A DNA stretch of 8,000 nt from CAG-488 sp963625295 (GCA_963625295.1 CAVFTC010000082.1:1-8000); one strand, 5' to 3'; shown: positions 1 to 6,274, counted from the stretch's first letter. A program made the numbers and translations. The notes: a model not told the origin generated them from the letters alone.

Positions 1-884
1 TGATTATCCAATCCGTTTTCAAAAGCAGAAACATCGCTGAACTCGCCTCCGTTGTCGGTTAAAAGAACAGGAAAAACATCTGAAAATTTGATTCCCAGAA
101 TGTTCAGCTTTTCTTTCAGCTGACGAATCTTTCCGGCAGCTTCTGCGGCAGTCTTGTTTTCAAGAAGTATGCCAAACATAAAATCCACATTCACAAACTG
201 AAAAGTCATAATGACTTTACCGCCGACTCTGCCGATAACCGTATCCATTTCAACATAGTTGACAGCAGGGTTTTCTTCAAGGAAAAGCATAAAATCGTCA
301 AAAGATCTATTGATTTTAACGCCTTTTGGAACATATTCGCCCTTAACTTTTTTCCTTGGCTTGAATTTGGCTGCACGAGATAGGTCGATTTTGGATATGG
401 TGTAATAGCCGCATTCGATATGGCGATACACAGATGATTTTGAAACAGACAGGTTATTTGCCTGTATGGCATGATAAATGTTTTGACCTGACTTTACAGC
501 CGATGAGATTATCTCTTCGGTCTTGTAAAATTCCTCTTTTGTCAGAGGGATACCCTCTCTTGATTCAACCAGCACTGTTTCATATTCTTCTTGTGCCGCT
601 TTCGCTTGGTAGCATCTGCGTGGATAACGACAGCTGCTGCGATTCCTTTTTGCACATCCGTTACAAACAAACGGTGCTTTCAATAGATTTGGACAGCACT
701 CATCTGTTTTGGTAAAGCTGTTGGTATATGTTTTTCCGTGCAACTTTACTTCTTTTGATACCGTGGTTGGATCTTTTCCGATCCTTCGAGCAATCGCCTT
801 GAAAGTCATTGCTTTGCTCAGACACTCTTGAATTTCAATTCTGTCCTCGAGCGTCATGTGTTTGTTTTTCTTCGTTTTTTCCAT
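1..884 (-). CDS. IS30-family transposase, 3' part cut by window edge
   Basis: This is a DDE transposase of the IS30 family that cuts and rejoins the ends of its own insertion sequence. The frame is open from the ATG at 884-882 to base 1, giving 294 residues without a stop, so the gene is intact as far as seen but its C-terminus lies outside. A helix-turn-helix region of the IS30 type spans roughly residues 10-46 (MTLEDRIEIQ...IARRIGKDPTTVSKEV). Cysteines at 63, 64, 74, 77, 85 and 91 could bind a metal. The first two catalytic acids fit D214 (VEMDTVIG) and D277 (LLTDNGGEF); the final Glu would be off the window. A strong AAAGGAGG ribosome site lies at 900-893. The gene points away from the peptide operon, so it is a neighbour rather than part of it. 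The family call is from motif recognition, without a database search. Confidence 0.93.
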   Translation of the reverse strand, partial: MEKTKKNKHMTLEDRIEIQECLSKAMTFKAIARRIGKDPTTVSKEVKLHGKTYTNSFTKTDECCPNLLKAPFVCNGCAKRNRSSCRYPRRCYQAKAAQEEYETVLVESREGIPLTKEEFYKTEEIISSAVKSGQNIYHAIQANNLSVSKSSVYRHIECGYYTISKIDLSRAAKFKPRKKVKGEYVPKGVKINRSFDDFMLFLEENPAVNYVEMDTVIGRVGGKVIMTFQFVNVDFMFGILLENKTAAEAAGKIRQLKEKLNILGIKFSDVFPVLLTDNGGEFSDVSAFENGLDN

Positions 885-911
885 AGTCTGAGCCTCCTTT
901 TCCCAGACTAA

Positions 912-941
912 ATTCTACCACTTTTTCTTTCCCAAAGTAAA
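912..941 (-). promoter_or_regulatory. Possible transposase promoter
   Basis: On the minus strand TTTACT (941-936) is followed after 18 bases by TAGAAT (917-912), about 30 bases before the transposase start codon. Both boxes match the sigma-A consensus only partly. The -35 box lies inside the 19-base repeat arm at the putative insertion sequence end, as is common for transposase promoters. This is a weak call. Confidence 0.35.
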
Positions 942-979
942 TTCCACATCAAATTCCACTGTGGAATTTACTTTGGGAA
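929..979. repeat. Perfect 19-bp inverted repeat at the probable IS30 element end
   Basis: The arm TTCCCAAAGTAAATTCCAC at 929-947 recurs exactly in reverse complement at 961-979, separated by 13 bases. The shorter unit AAATTCCAC occurs again inside the spacer at 951-959, making a tight palindrome with 961-969. On the transposase side a degenerate copy reads GTGGTAGAATTTAGTCTGGG (921-902, minus strand), resembling GTGGAATTTACTTTGGG. The position just upstream of the transposase suggests terminal inverted repeat sequence. The second, outward copy may belong to another element end or to a remnant of the target. The exact end of the insertion sequence cannot be fixed because its other end is outside the window. 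The repeat could also fold as a transcript hairpin. Confidence 0.7.
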
Positions 980-1020
980 TTCGCCTTTTCGGCAAAATCG
1001 TTCGTTTGAAGAAAAATATG

Positions 1021-1049
1021 TTGACACGGGAACAAATAAATGATAAAAT
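1021..1049 (+). promoter_or_regulatory. Sigma-A promoter of the peptide operon
   Basis: TTGACA at 1021-1026 is followed after 17 bases by TAAAAT at 1044-1049, with a TG two bases upstream of the -10 box that makes it an extended -10 promoter. The -35 box is a perfect consensus and the -10 box differs at one base. Transcription should start near 1055-1058, leaving a leader of about 95 bases before the precursor peptide. It lies about 40 bases outside the inverted repeat at the insertion sequence end, so it does not appear to be part of the mobile element. Confidence 0.85.
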
Positions 1050-1068
1050 TACCATAGATATAGGTGGC

Positions 1069-1113
1069 ATAAAAATTAAATGTTAACATTAAGAATTCTG
1101 ATTTAATTTTTAT
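1069..1113 (+). promoter_or_regulatory. Leader hairpin upstream of the precursor gene
   Basis: A perfect 13-bp AT-rich stem forms between ATAAAAATTAAAT (1069-1081) and ATTTAATTTTTAT (1101-1113), with a 19-base loop. It sits in the untranslated leader, 23 bases before the ribosome site GGAGGGG (1136-1142). A second small stem, CGAAT/ATTCG (1123-1127/1131-1135), abuts that ribosome site. The first stem has no GC base pairs and is followed by only a short run of T, so it is a poor intrinsic terminator. A role in mRNA stability or translation control of the abundant precursor is possible. No known riboswitch class was recognised. Confidence 0.5.
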
Positions 1114-1149
1114 TCGCCGTATCGAATTAAATTCGGAGGGGTGAAAAAG

Positions 1150-1311
1150 ATGACCTACAATAAGCCTGAGCTTGATATCAGAAAGTTTGATATCGTTGAG
1201 GACATCATGGCTGACGGCAGCTCTGCTGTTTCTCCTGTCGAGAGCACAACTGTTAGCACAGAGTCCAATTCGGCAAGCGGAAGCATCGGCAGCGATCTCA
1301 TCATCGGCTGA
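1150..1311 (+). CDS. Putative RiPP precursor peptide, 53 residues, Ser/Thr-rich core
   Basis: This small gene begins at an ATG seven bases after an excellent ribosome site (GGAGGGG, 1136-1142) and is the first gene after the promoter. The N-terminal part (residues 3-19, YNKPELDIRKFDIVEDI) is charged and leader-like. It holds a YxxPxL motif (Y3, P6, L8), which in lasso peptide leaders is the contact for the PqqD-like recognition domain. Residues 24-53 contain 10 Ser and 3 Thr, no Cys, no aromatic residue and no Lys or Arg, and end in SDLIIG. The core therefore cannot form thioether bridges or disulfides but offers many hydroxyl groups. A kinase, PqqD-like protein, peptidase and exporter follow on the same strand. 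The leader/core border is unknown; the ADGSSA stretch (21-26) is a reasonable guess. Confidence that it is translated is high; its role as a precursor is inference from context. Confidence 0.82.
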   Translation: MTYNKPELDIRKFDIVEDIMADGSSAVSPVESTTVSTESNSASGSIGSDLIIG

Positions 1312-1329
1312 TTTCCCGAAAGAACCGAG

Positions 1330-1365
1330 TCGGCAGGCAGCCTCACGGTTGTCTGCCGAAATTTT
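1330..1365 (+). terminator. Intercistronic hairpin, probable partial terminator or attenuator
   Basis: A GC-rich stem pairs 1330-1339 (TCGGCAGGCA) with 1350-1359 (TGTCTGCCGA), with one G-U pair and a 10-base loop, followed by AATTTTATT. It lies 18 bases after the precursor stop codon and 57 bases before the kinase start. The T tract is short, so read-through is likely. Such hairpins after precursor genes commonly allow more peptide than enzyme to be made, or protect the upstream mRNA from 3' decay. Confidence 0.6.
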
Positions 1366-1422
1366 ATTCATGTTTATCAGCATGATGGTAGATGTGAATA
1401 AGATCTGAAAAGCGGTGAACCA

Positions 1423-2133
1423 ATGCCTGTTTACAAAATTGCGGGGCTTAATGTCGGCTATGAGCCGAGATATGATATGCTGCGTGAGCGCAGCGAAAAA
1501 TATCGATGTGACGAAAAGCCTGATTTCAGAATCGGCGTCAGCGACTCCCTTATGGAACAGCAAATGGAATATTATAAAGATGTTTTGGAGGGCGCAAGCC
1601 TGGAGTACCTTTGGGTCGGCTCTGCATTCAATCTCAAGCTGCTTGAATATAACGGAATGTTTCTGCACTCATCGACCGTTGTTGTGGACGGCAAGGCTTA
1701 TTCGTTTTCCGCTCCGTGCTCAACGGGCAAATCAACGCATGCCTCGCTTTGGATGAAGCTTTTGGGCGACAAGGCATTTATAATCAACGACGACAAGGCG
1801 GCGTACAGAAAAATTGACGGAAAATATTATATTTTCGGAACGCCGTTTTCCGGCAAGAATGACATCAATGTAAACACATCTGCCGAACTGGGCGCAATCT
1901 GCTTCATTGAACAAAGTCCGACCAATTCCATAGAACGCATTTTTCCCGACGATGCGCTCAGTCCGCTTATCTCGCAGACCATTCGCCCGTCCAATCCCGA
2001 GAGAATGATTTTGCTTTGCGATTTTCTCAACGAGCTGCTTGCCGAGGTTCCGATTTACAGGCTTAAGTGCAACATCAGCCTTGAGGCGGCGGAGCTTTCA
2101 TACAAAACCATGAGTCAAGGACTACTGCTATAA
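1423..2133 (+). CDS. HprK-like ATP-binding protein, candidate peptide kinase
   Basis: The 236-residue protein resembles the HPr kinase/phosphorylase fold family seen beside RiPP genes. It has a P-loop at 97-105 (APCSTGKST) followed by H106, preceded by the typical F80-L-H-S-S and hydrophobic strand segment. An acidic NDDKA motif is at 122-126 and a GTPFSGK motif at 139-145. It lacks the full N-terminal domain of true HPr kinase and no HPr gene is near. In lasso peptide clusters such as paeninodin, an HprK homologue phosphorylates a Ser of the precursor. By analogy this protein may phosphorylate the Ser/Thr-rich peptide encoded upstream, and it is the only candidate modifying enzyme in the operon. 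The ATG at 1423 has a weak ribosome site (GGTGA, 1414-1418); an in-frame stop at 1399-1401 limits any upstream start. The substrate is inferred. Confidence 0.82.
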   Translation: MPVYKIAGLNVGYEPRYDMLRERSEKYRCDEKPDFRIGVSDSLMEQQMEYYKDVLEGASLEYLWVGSAFNLKLLEYNGMFLHSSTVVVDGKAYSFSAPCSTGKSTHASLWMKLLGDKAFIINDDKAAYRKIDGKYYIFGTPFSGKNDINVNTSAELGAICFIEQSPTNSIERIFPDDALSPLISQTIRPSNPERMILLCDFLNELLAEVPIYRLKCNISLEAAELSYKTMSQGLLL

Positions 2134-2152
2134 TATAAAAGGATAGATAATT

Positions 2153-3877
2153 TTGAAGGACAAAAGCACCAAAGGTCAGAGTCGCAAGAGTGGCAGCGAT
2201 TTTTCCGCTCTCAAATGGATAATAAAGACATCGAAAGGCAGTTGGCTTTTTGTCTTTTTGTATGCAGCTATGAGTGCAGCTCTTGCCTATTTCGGAATTT
2301 TGACCGCCTACGGAACGAAGGATATCGTAAACGGCGCAACATCTGCGGATTTTGAGCTGCTCAAGCACGGCGCAATTTATCTTCTTGTTCTCGTTCTTAT
2401 CCAGATCACGCTGAAAATTTTCAACAGCAATATGTATGAGCGTGCCAGAGCGAAAATTGAAATAAAAATACGGACACGCGTCTTTGAATCGATAATGAAA
2501 AAGGATTATTCCGAGATTTCAAAGCACCACAGCGGTGATTTGCTCAACCGCCTGACCTCCGATGTTCAGACGATTTGCGACGGCGTAACGGGGCTTGTTC
2601 CGAATGTCGTTTCTCTTTTTACCAAGCTGATTTCCGCAGTTGTGATCATGATCGGGCTTGATTGGATTTTTGCCGTGATCTTCCTTACCGGTGGCGGACT
2701 TATCGCTTTGACAACGGCTTTTTTCAGGAACTATCTCAAGGGAATCCACAAAAAGGCTCAGGAGGCCGACGGAAAGGTTCGCTCTTTCTTTCAGGAAACG
2801 ATTGCAAGCTCGCTTGTTATCAAGGTTTTTAATGCGTATAAGCAGGTGTGCGACAAGGCTCGAGCCTTGCAGGAGGATAACTACAAAATTCGCATAAAAA
2901 GAGCCACGATAAGCATTTTTGCAAACACGGGAATTCAGATGGCATTTAGCCTCGGCTACCTTTTTGCAATGGTGCTGGGCGGCTTCCGTGTTTATCAGGG
3001 CACGATAGATATCGGTGAATTGACGGCGATTTTGCAGCTTGTCAATCAGATCCAGTCGCCGCTCTCGGCGCTTGCCGGTGTTATTCCGACATATTACGGC
3101 ATAATTGCTTCGGCAGAAAGAATAATCGAAATCGAAAACTATGACGATGAGCTGGAAACGGATAACGATATCGGCGATCGATATGAATTTTACGAAAAGC
3201 TGAGATCCATTGAATTTGACTCGATAACATTTAAGTATAACAGAGATTATGTTTTTGAGGACGCAAGCGCAACGATCAACAAGGGCGATTTTGCGGCGAT
3301 AACCGGAATTTCCGGAATCGGTAAAAGCACGCTGCTAAAGCTGCTCTTGGGCGTTATGTCACCCGAAAAGGGAACGATCAAGGTTGTTGCCGAGGATTGC
3401 GAGCGTCAGGTTGACAGAAACACAAGGAAGCTTTTTTCCTATGTTCCGCAGGGCAATATGCTGCTTTCGGGCACGCTTGCCGAAAATATAACATTTATGT
3501 GCGGCGGAAAAAGCGATGAGGAGATAGAGCGTGCGATTCGCCTGAGCTGCTCCGATGAATTCGTTTCGCAGCTTCCCAACGGCTTGGAAACCGAGGTGGG
3601 AGAGAGGGGACTCGGTCTTTCCGAGGGTCAGATCCAGCGCATTGCAATCGCAAGAGCGATTCTCTACGATGCGCCGATTCTTCTGCTTGATGAGGCGACC
3701 TCTGCGCTTGACGAAGCGACCGAGGAGCGTCTGCTCAAAAACCTCAGAGGGCTTGAAAACAGAACCTGCATAATAATAACCCACAAGCCTGCCGCTCTTA
3801 ATGTCTGCAACAAGGAAGTCAGGATAGAGGACAGGAAAATTTATATAACGGAAACTTCCGGAGGTAAAAAACAGTGA
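2153..3877 (+). CDS. ABC transporter, fused permease and ATPase (peptide exporter type)
   Basis: This half-transporter of 574 residues should work as a homodimer in the membrane and export a substrate, probably the processed peptide. About six membrane helices lie in residues 31-315 (clear ones at 31-53, 73-90, 150-191, 256-280). The ATPase domain carries Walker A GISGIGKST (385-393), Q-loop Q433, signature LSEGQ (489-493), Walker B ILLLDE (509-514), SALD (517-520) and the switch His H544, all intact. There is no N-terminal C39 peptidase domain, so leader removal must come from elsewhere, plausibly the S24/S26 peptidase two genes downstream. The TTG start at 2153 is chosen because AAAAGGAT (2137-2144) lies at a suitable distance and the gene follows the kinase by 19 bases. 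The transport direction is inferred from the exporter architecture and the neighbours. Confidence 0.93.
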   Translation: MKDKSTKGQSRKSGSDFSALKWIIKTSKGSWLFVFLYAAMSAALAYFGILTAYGTKDIVNGATSADFELLKHGAIYLLVLVLIQITLKIFNSNMYERARAKIEIKIRTRVFESIMKKDYSEISKHHSGDLLNRLTSDVQTICDGVTGLVPNVVSLFTKLISAVVIMIGLDWIFAVIFLTGGGLIALTTAFFRNYLKGIHKKAQEADGKVRSFFQETIASSLVIKVFNAYKQVCDKARALQEDNYKIRIKRATISIFANTGIQMAFSLGYLFAMVLGGFRVYQGTIDIGELTAILQLVNQIQSPLSALAGVIPTYYGIIASAERIIEIENYDDELETDNDIGDRYEFYEKLRSIEFDSITFKYNRDYVFEDASATINKGDFAAITGISGIGKSTLLKLLLGVMSPEKGTIKVVAEDCERQVDRNTRKLFSYVPQGNMLLSGTLAENITFMCGGKSDEEIERAIRLSCSDEFVSQLPNGLETEVGERGLGLSEGQIQRIAIARAILYDAPILLLDEATSALDEATEERLLKNLRGLENRTCIIITHKPAALNVCNKEVRIEDRKIYITETSGGKKQ

Positions 3878-4131
3878 AAATCAAAGAGGGCTACAGAATA
3901 AGAAAGGTCGGCAGCAGGAGCGTTGTTGTTGCGCCCGGCGGAATAAATTTCACCGGACTGATAACCGTCAACGAAACCGGCACATTTATATGGGGAATGC
4001 TTGAAAAGGGTGCCGAGACGAACGAAATTGTTTCTGCGCTTGCGAAGGAATGCAAGGTTAGCCCCGAAGAAATCAGAAGAGATGTGGTTGAATTTATCGA
4101 AGCGTTAAAAGGAGCAGATATACTTGAGTGA
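3874..4131 (+). CDS. PqqD-like peptide chaperone (RRE domain), stand-alone
   Basis: The 85-residue protein matches the PqqD family, small winged-helix proteins that bind precursor leaders and present them to modifying enzymes. The N-terminal strands (residues 7-22) are followed by the hallmark segment LITVNETGTFIW (29-40), then a helical part with the usual EEIRRDVVEFIEAL pattern (66-79) and a terminal ADILE. Family members of this length are normally single-domain. The start is GTG at 3874, overlapping the transporter stop by four bases (GTGA), with a strong GGAGGT site at 3860-3865. The likely partner is the YxxPxL leader of the peptide at 1150-1311, as in lasso systems where the stand-alone B1 protein reads this motif. 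No radical SAM partner is encoded nearby, so it more likely serves the kinase or the peptidase. Confidence 0.9.
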   Translation: MKIKEGYRIRKVGSRSVVVAPGGINFTGLITVNETGTFIWGMLEKGAETNEIVSALAKECKVSPEEIRRDVVEFIEALKGADILE

Positions 4132-4591
4132 GAAAGTAAGCCTTAATGATATGGCTCCCGTTATCCGTGATGCGTTGGACAATCACGGTGAGGTATCCTT
4201 CGTTTCGGCAGGACGCAGTATGCTGCCGCTCATTAGGGACAGGAGAGATACCGTAACGCTTGTTAAGCCGAAGAAAGCGATTAAACCCGGCGACATTGTT
4301 TTTTATCAGCGGGATAACGGCAGATTCGTTCTGCACCGTGTCATGTACATCAATTCCGGCACATTCGTAATGCGGGGAGACAACCAGTGGGACAATGAAT
4401 ATAATATTCGCAACGACCAGATAATCGGCGTTCTGAAAAGCTTTGAGCGTGACGGTAAGGTGCACAATGTGACCGACCGTGATTATTTGATGTATGTTAA
4501 ATTTCTGCCTCTTATCCGTTTTGTCAGAAAGACCTATTACGGATTCAAAAGCAGGGTTTATAAATTTGTAAAATATCTTGTAAAAAGATAA
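4124..4591 (+). CDS. S24/S26-type serine peptidase, candidate leader peptidase
   Basis: This 155-residue protein belongs to the signal peptidase/LexA-like superfamily. It shows the nucleophile box SAGRSMLP with Ser32, the KPGDIVFYQ strand (54-62), then LHRV (70-73) and RGDN (84-87). The HRV plus GDN pattern resembles SipW/ER-type signal peptidases, which use a Ser-His pair instead of the Ser-Lys pair of ordinary LepB, though K54 lies in the GD strand. No N-terminal membrane anchor is visible and the length is short, so it may be cytoplasmic. The basic, aromatic C-terminus (131-155) could touch the membrane. TTG at 4124 overlaps the PqqD gene by eight bases, with AAAAGGAG at 4107-4114 supporting this start. 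The most likely role, from context, is cutting the leader off the precursor peptide. A general signal peptidase role is less likely in this position. Confidence 0.83.
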   Translation: MSEKVSLNDMAPVIRDALDNHGEVSFVSAGRSMLPLIRDRRDTVTLVKPKKAIKPGDIVFYQRDNGRFVLHRVMYINSGTFVMRGDNQWDNEYNIRNDQIIGVLKSFERDGKVHNVTDRDYLMYVKFLPLIRFVRKTYYGFKSRVYKFVKYLVKR

Positions 4592-4617
4592 ATATATATG
4601 GTTCAGGAGATTTAGTT

Positions 4618-6222
4618 TTGATCAGCACAGTTAATATCAGCCTGCAGTACGGCGGCAGAGAGCTTTTTAAAGGAGCGGATCTGAAATTTACCGACGGAAA
4701 CTGCTACGGACTTATCGGCGCAAACGGCGCAGGAAAATCAACCTTTTTAAAAATTCTTTCGGGCGAGATTGAACCGAACAAGGGTGAGGTTATCATCACC
4801 CCGGGCGAGAGAATGTCAGTCCTCAGGCAGGATCACTTCGCCTTTGACGAGTACGATGTAATCCGCACGGTGCTTATGGGTAATCCGCACCTTTGCGAAA
4901 TTATGGACGAAAAGGAAGCTCTCTACATGAAGGAGGACTTCACCGAGGAGGACGGCATCAAGGTCAGCGAGCTTGAGGAGGAATTCGCCGAAATGGGCGG
5001 CTGGAGCGCAGAGAGTGACGCAGAAATTCTTCTCAACGGTCTTGGCGTTACGAATGAATTCCACTACGCAAAGATGAGCGAGCTTGACAATGATATCAAG
5101 GTCAAGGTTCTTCTTGCTCAGGCTCTTTTCGGCAATCCGGATATCCTTTTGATGGACGAGCCGACCAACCACCTCGATGTTGCGGCAATTCGCTGGCTTG
5201 AGGATTTTCTCATCGACCTTGAAAGCACGGTTATCGTTGTTTCGCATGACAGACATTTCCTCAACAAGGTCTGCACGCATATTGTCGATATCGACTTCGG
5301 CAAGATAGAAATGTATGTCGGTAACTACGATTTTTGGTATGACTATACGCAGATTGCACAGCGTCAGCTCAGAGAGCAGAACAAGAAGGCTGAGCAGAAG
5401 AAAAAGGAATTGCAGGAGTTTATCGCTCGATTCAGTGCGAATGCTTCAAAATCCAAGCAGGCGACGAGCCGCAAAAAGCTTCTTGATGAGCTTAATATTG
5501 AGGATATGCCCGTTTCTTCACGCCGATTTCCGTTCGTTTCGTTCAAGCCCGACCGTGAGGTCGGCAACGAGCTGCTGACGGTTTCGGGCATAAGCAAGAC
5601 CATAGGTGACCGAAAGGTGCTCGACAATGTTTCGTTCACCATCAAGCCCCGTGAAAAGGTTGCGTTCGTCGGCACTGACGGACTCGCAAAAACGACATTG
5701 TTCAAAATTCTTGTCGGCGAGCTTGAGCCGGACGAGGGCACATTTAAGTGGGGTGTTACGACCTCTCAGTCGTATTTTCCGTCGGATAACTCCGAGTTTT
5801 TCGACGGCTGCGAGGATTCGCTTATTGACTGGGTAAGAAGATATTCCGACCTTGTTTTTGAAAGCGATGTCAGGGGCTGGCTCGGCAGACTGATGTTCTC
5901 CGGCGAGGAGGCAACGAAGAAGGCGAAGGTTCTTTCCGGCGGCGAGAGAGTCCGCTGTATGCTTTGCAAGATGATGCTTTCCGGCGCAAATGTGCTTATT
6001 TTTGACGAGCCGACCAACCACCTTGACCTTGAGTCGATCGAGTCGCTCAACAAGGGAATTATCAACTTCCCGGAAACCGTTCTTTTCACATCGCACGACC
6101 ATCAGTTTGTGCAGACGATTGCCGACAGAATAATCGATGTTACCGCCGGCAGCTTCTATGATAAGAACATAACCTATGATGAATATCTTGACGAGCTTGC
6201 CGCAAAGGAAGCGGAAAAATAA
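4618..6222 (+). CDS. ABC-F family ATPase, YkpA/YbiT-like
   Basis: This cytoplasmic protein of 534 residues has two ATPase domains and no membrane part. ABC-F proteins act on ribosomes, and some protect against antibiotics. Domain 1 has Walker A GANGAGKST (34-42), Walker B ILLMDE (176-181) running into EPTNHLD (181-187), and H210. Its signature, normally LSGGx, reads LDNDI (156-160). The charged linker (about 240-292) fits the P-site tRNA interaction motif position. Domain 2 has Walker A GTDGLAKTT (352-360) with Ala for the last Gly, an intact LSGGE (439-443), VLIFDE (459-464), EPTNHLD and H493. The TTG start at 4618 follows AGGAGA (4605-4610) by seven bases. It lies 26 bases after the peptidase gene, so it is probably cotranscribed. 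Self-protection against the peptide product is possible, but this clade is also common as housekeeping, which makes the link uncertain. Confidence 0.93.
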   Translation: MISTVNISLQYGGRELFKGADLKFTDGNCYGLIGANGAGKSTFLKILSGEIEPNKGEVIITPGERMSVLRQDHFAFDEYDVIRTVLMGNPHLCEIMDEKEALYMKEDFTEEDGIKVSELEEEFAEMGGWSAESDAEILLNGLGVTNEFHYAKMSELDNDIKVKVLLAQALFGNPDILLMDEPTNHLDVAAIRWLEDFLIDLESTVIVVSHDRHFLNKVCTHIVDIDFGKIEMYVGNYDFWYDYTQIAQRQLREQNKKAEQKKKELQEFIARFSANASKSKQATSRKKLLDELNIEDMPVSSRRFPFVSFKPDREVGNELLTVSGISKTIGDRKVLDNVSFTIKPREKVAFVGTDGLAKTTLFKILVGELEPDEGTFKWGVTTSQSYFPSDNSEFFDGCEDSLIDWVRRYSDLVFESDVRGWLGRLMFSGEEATKKAKVLSGGERVRCMLCKMMLSGANVLIFDEPTNHLDLESIESLNKGIINFPETVLFTSHDHQFVQTIADRIIDVTAGSFYDKNITYDEYLDELAAKEAEK

Positions 6223-6274
6223 TTGCGGCAGGCAAGGTCGGATTTCATAAATAATGCAACGAGGAGAGATAGTT

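Noticed and set aside
206..715. Short frames on both strands that would make the transposase look broken
   Set aside because: The transposase frame is continuous from 884 to 1 on the minus strand; these frames are other-frame or antisense shadows of it.
1069..1113. Leader stem as an intrinsic terminator
   Set aside because: The stem has no GC pairs and lacks a proper T tract after it, so termination is unlikely.
1172..1408. Plus-strand frame of 78 residues with a hydrophobic start
   Set aside because: It overlaps the precursor gene in another frame, lacks a ribosome site and runs through the intercistronic hairpin.
949..1668. Minus-strand frame of 239 residues across the precursor and kinase start
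   Set aside because: It is antisense to the precursor and kinase, has no ribosome site, and its protein shows no recognisable motif. The plus-strand genes explain the region.
1021..4591. Classification of the operon as a lasso peptide cluster
   Set aside because: The YxxPxL leader, PqqD-like protein, HprK-like protein and exporter fit, but there is no asparagine-synthetase-like cyclase or transglutaminase-like protease, and no acidic residue placed with a Gly in a clear lasso core.
4566..4594. Possible promoter TTGTAA-17-TAAATA before the ABC-F gene
   Set aside because: The boxes match poorly in an AT-rich stretch, so the match is likely chance.
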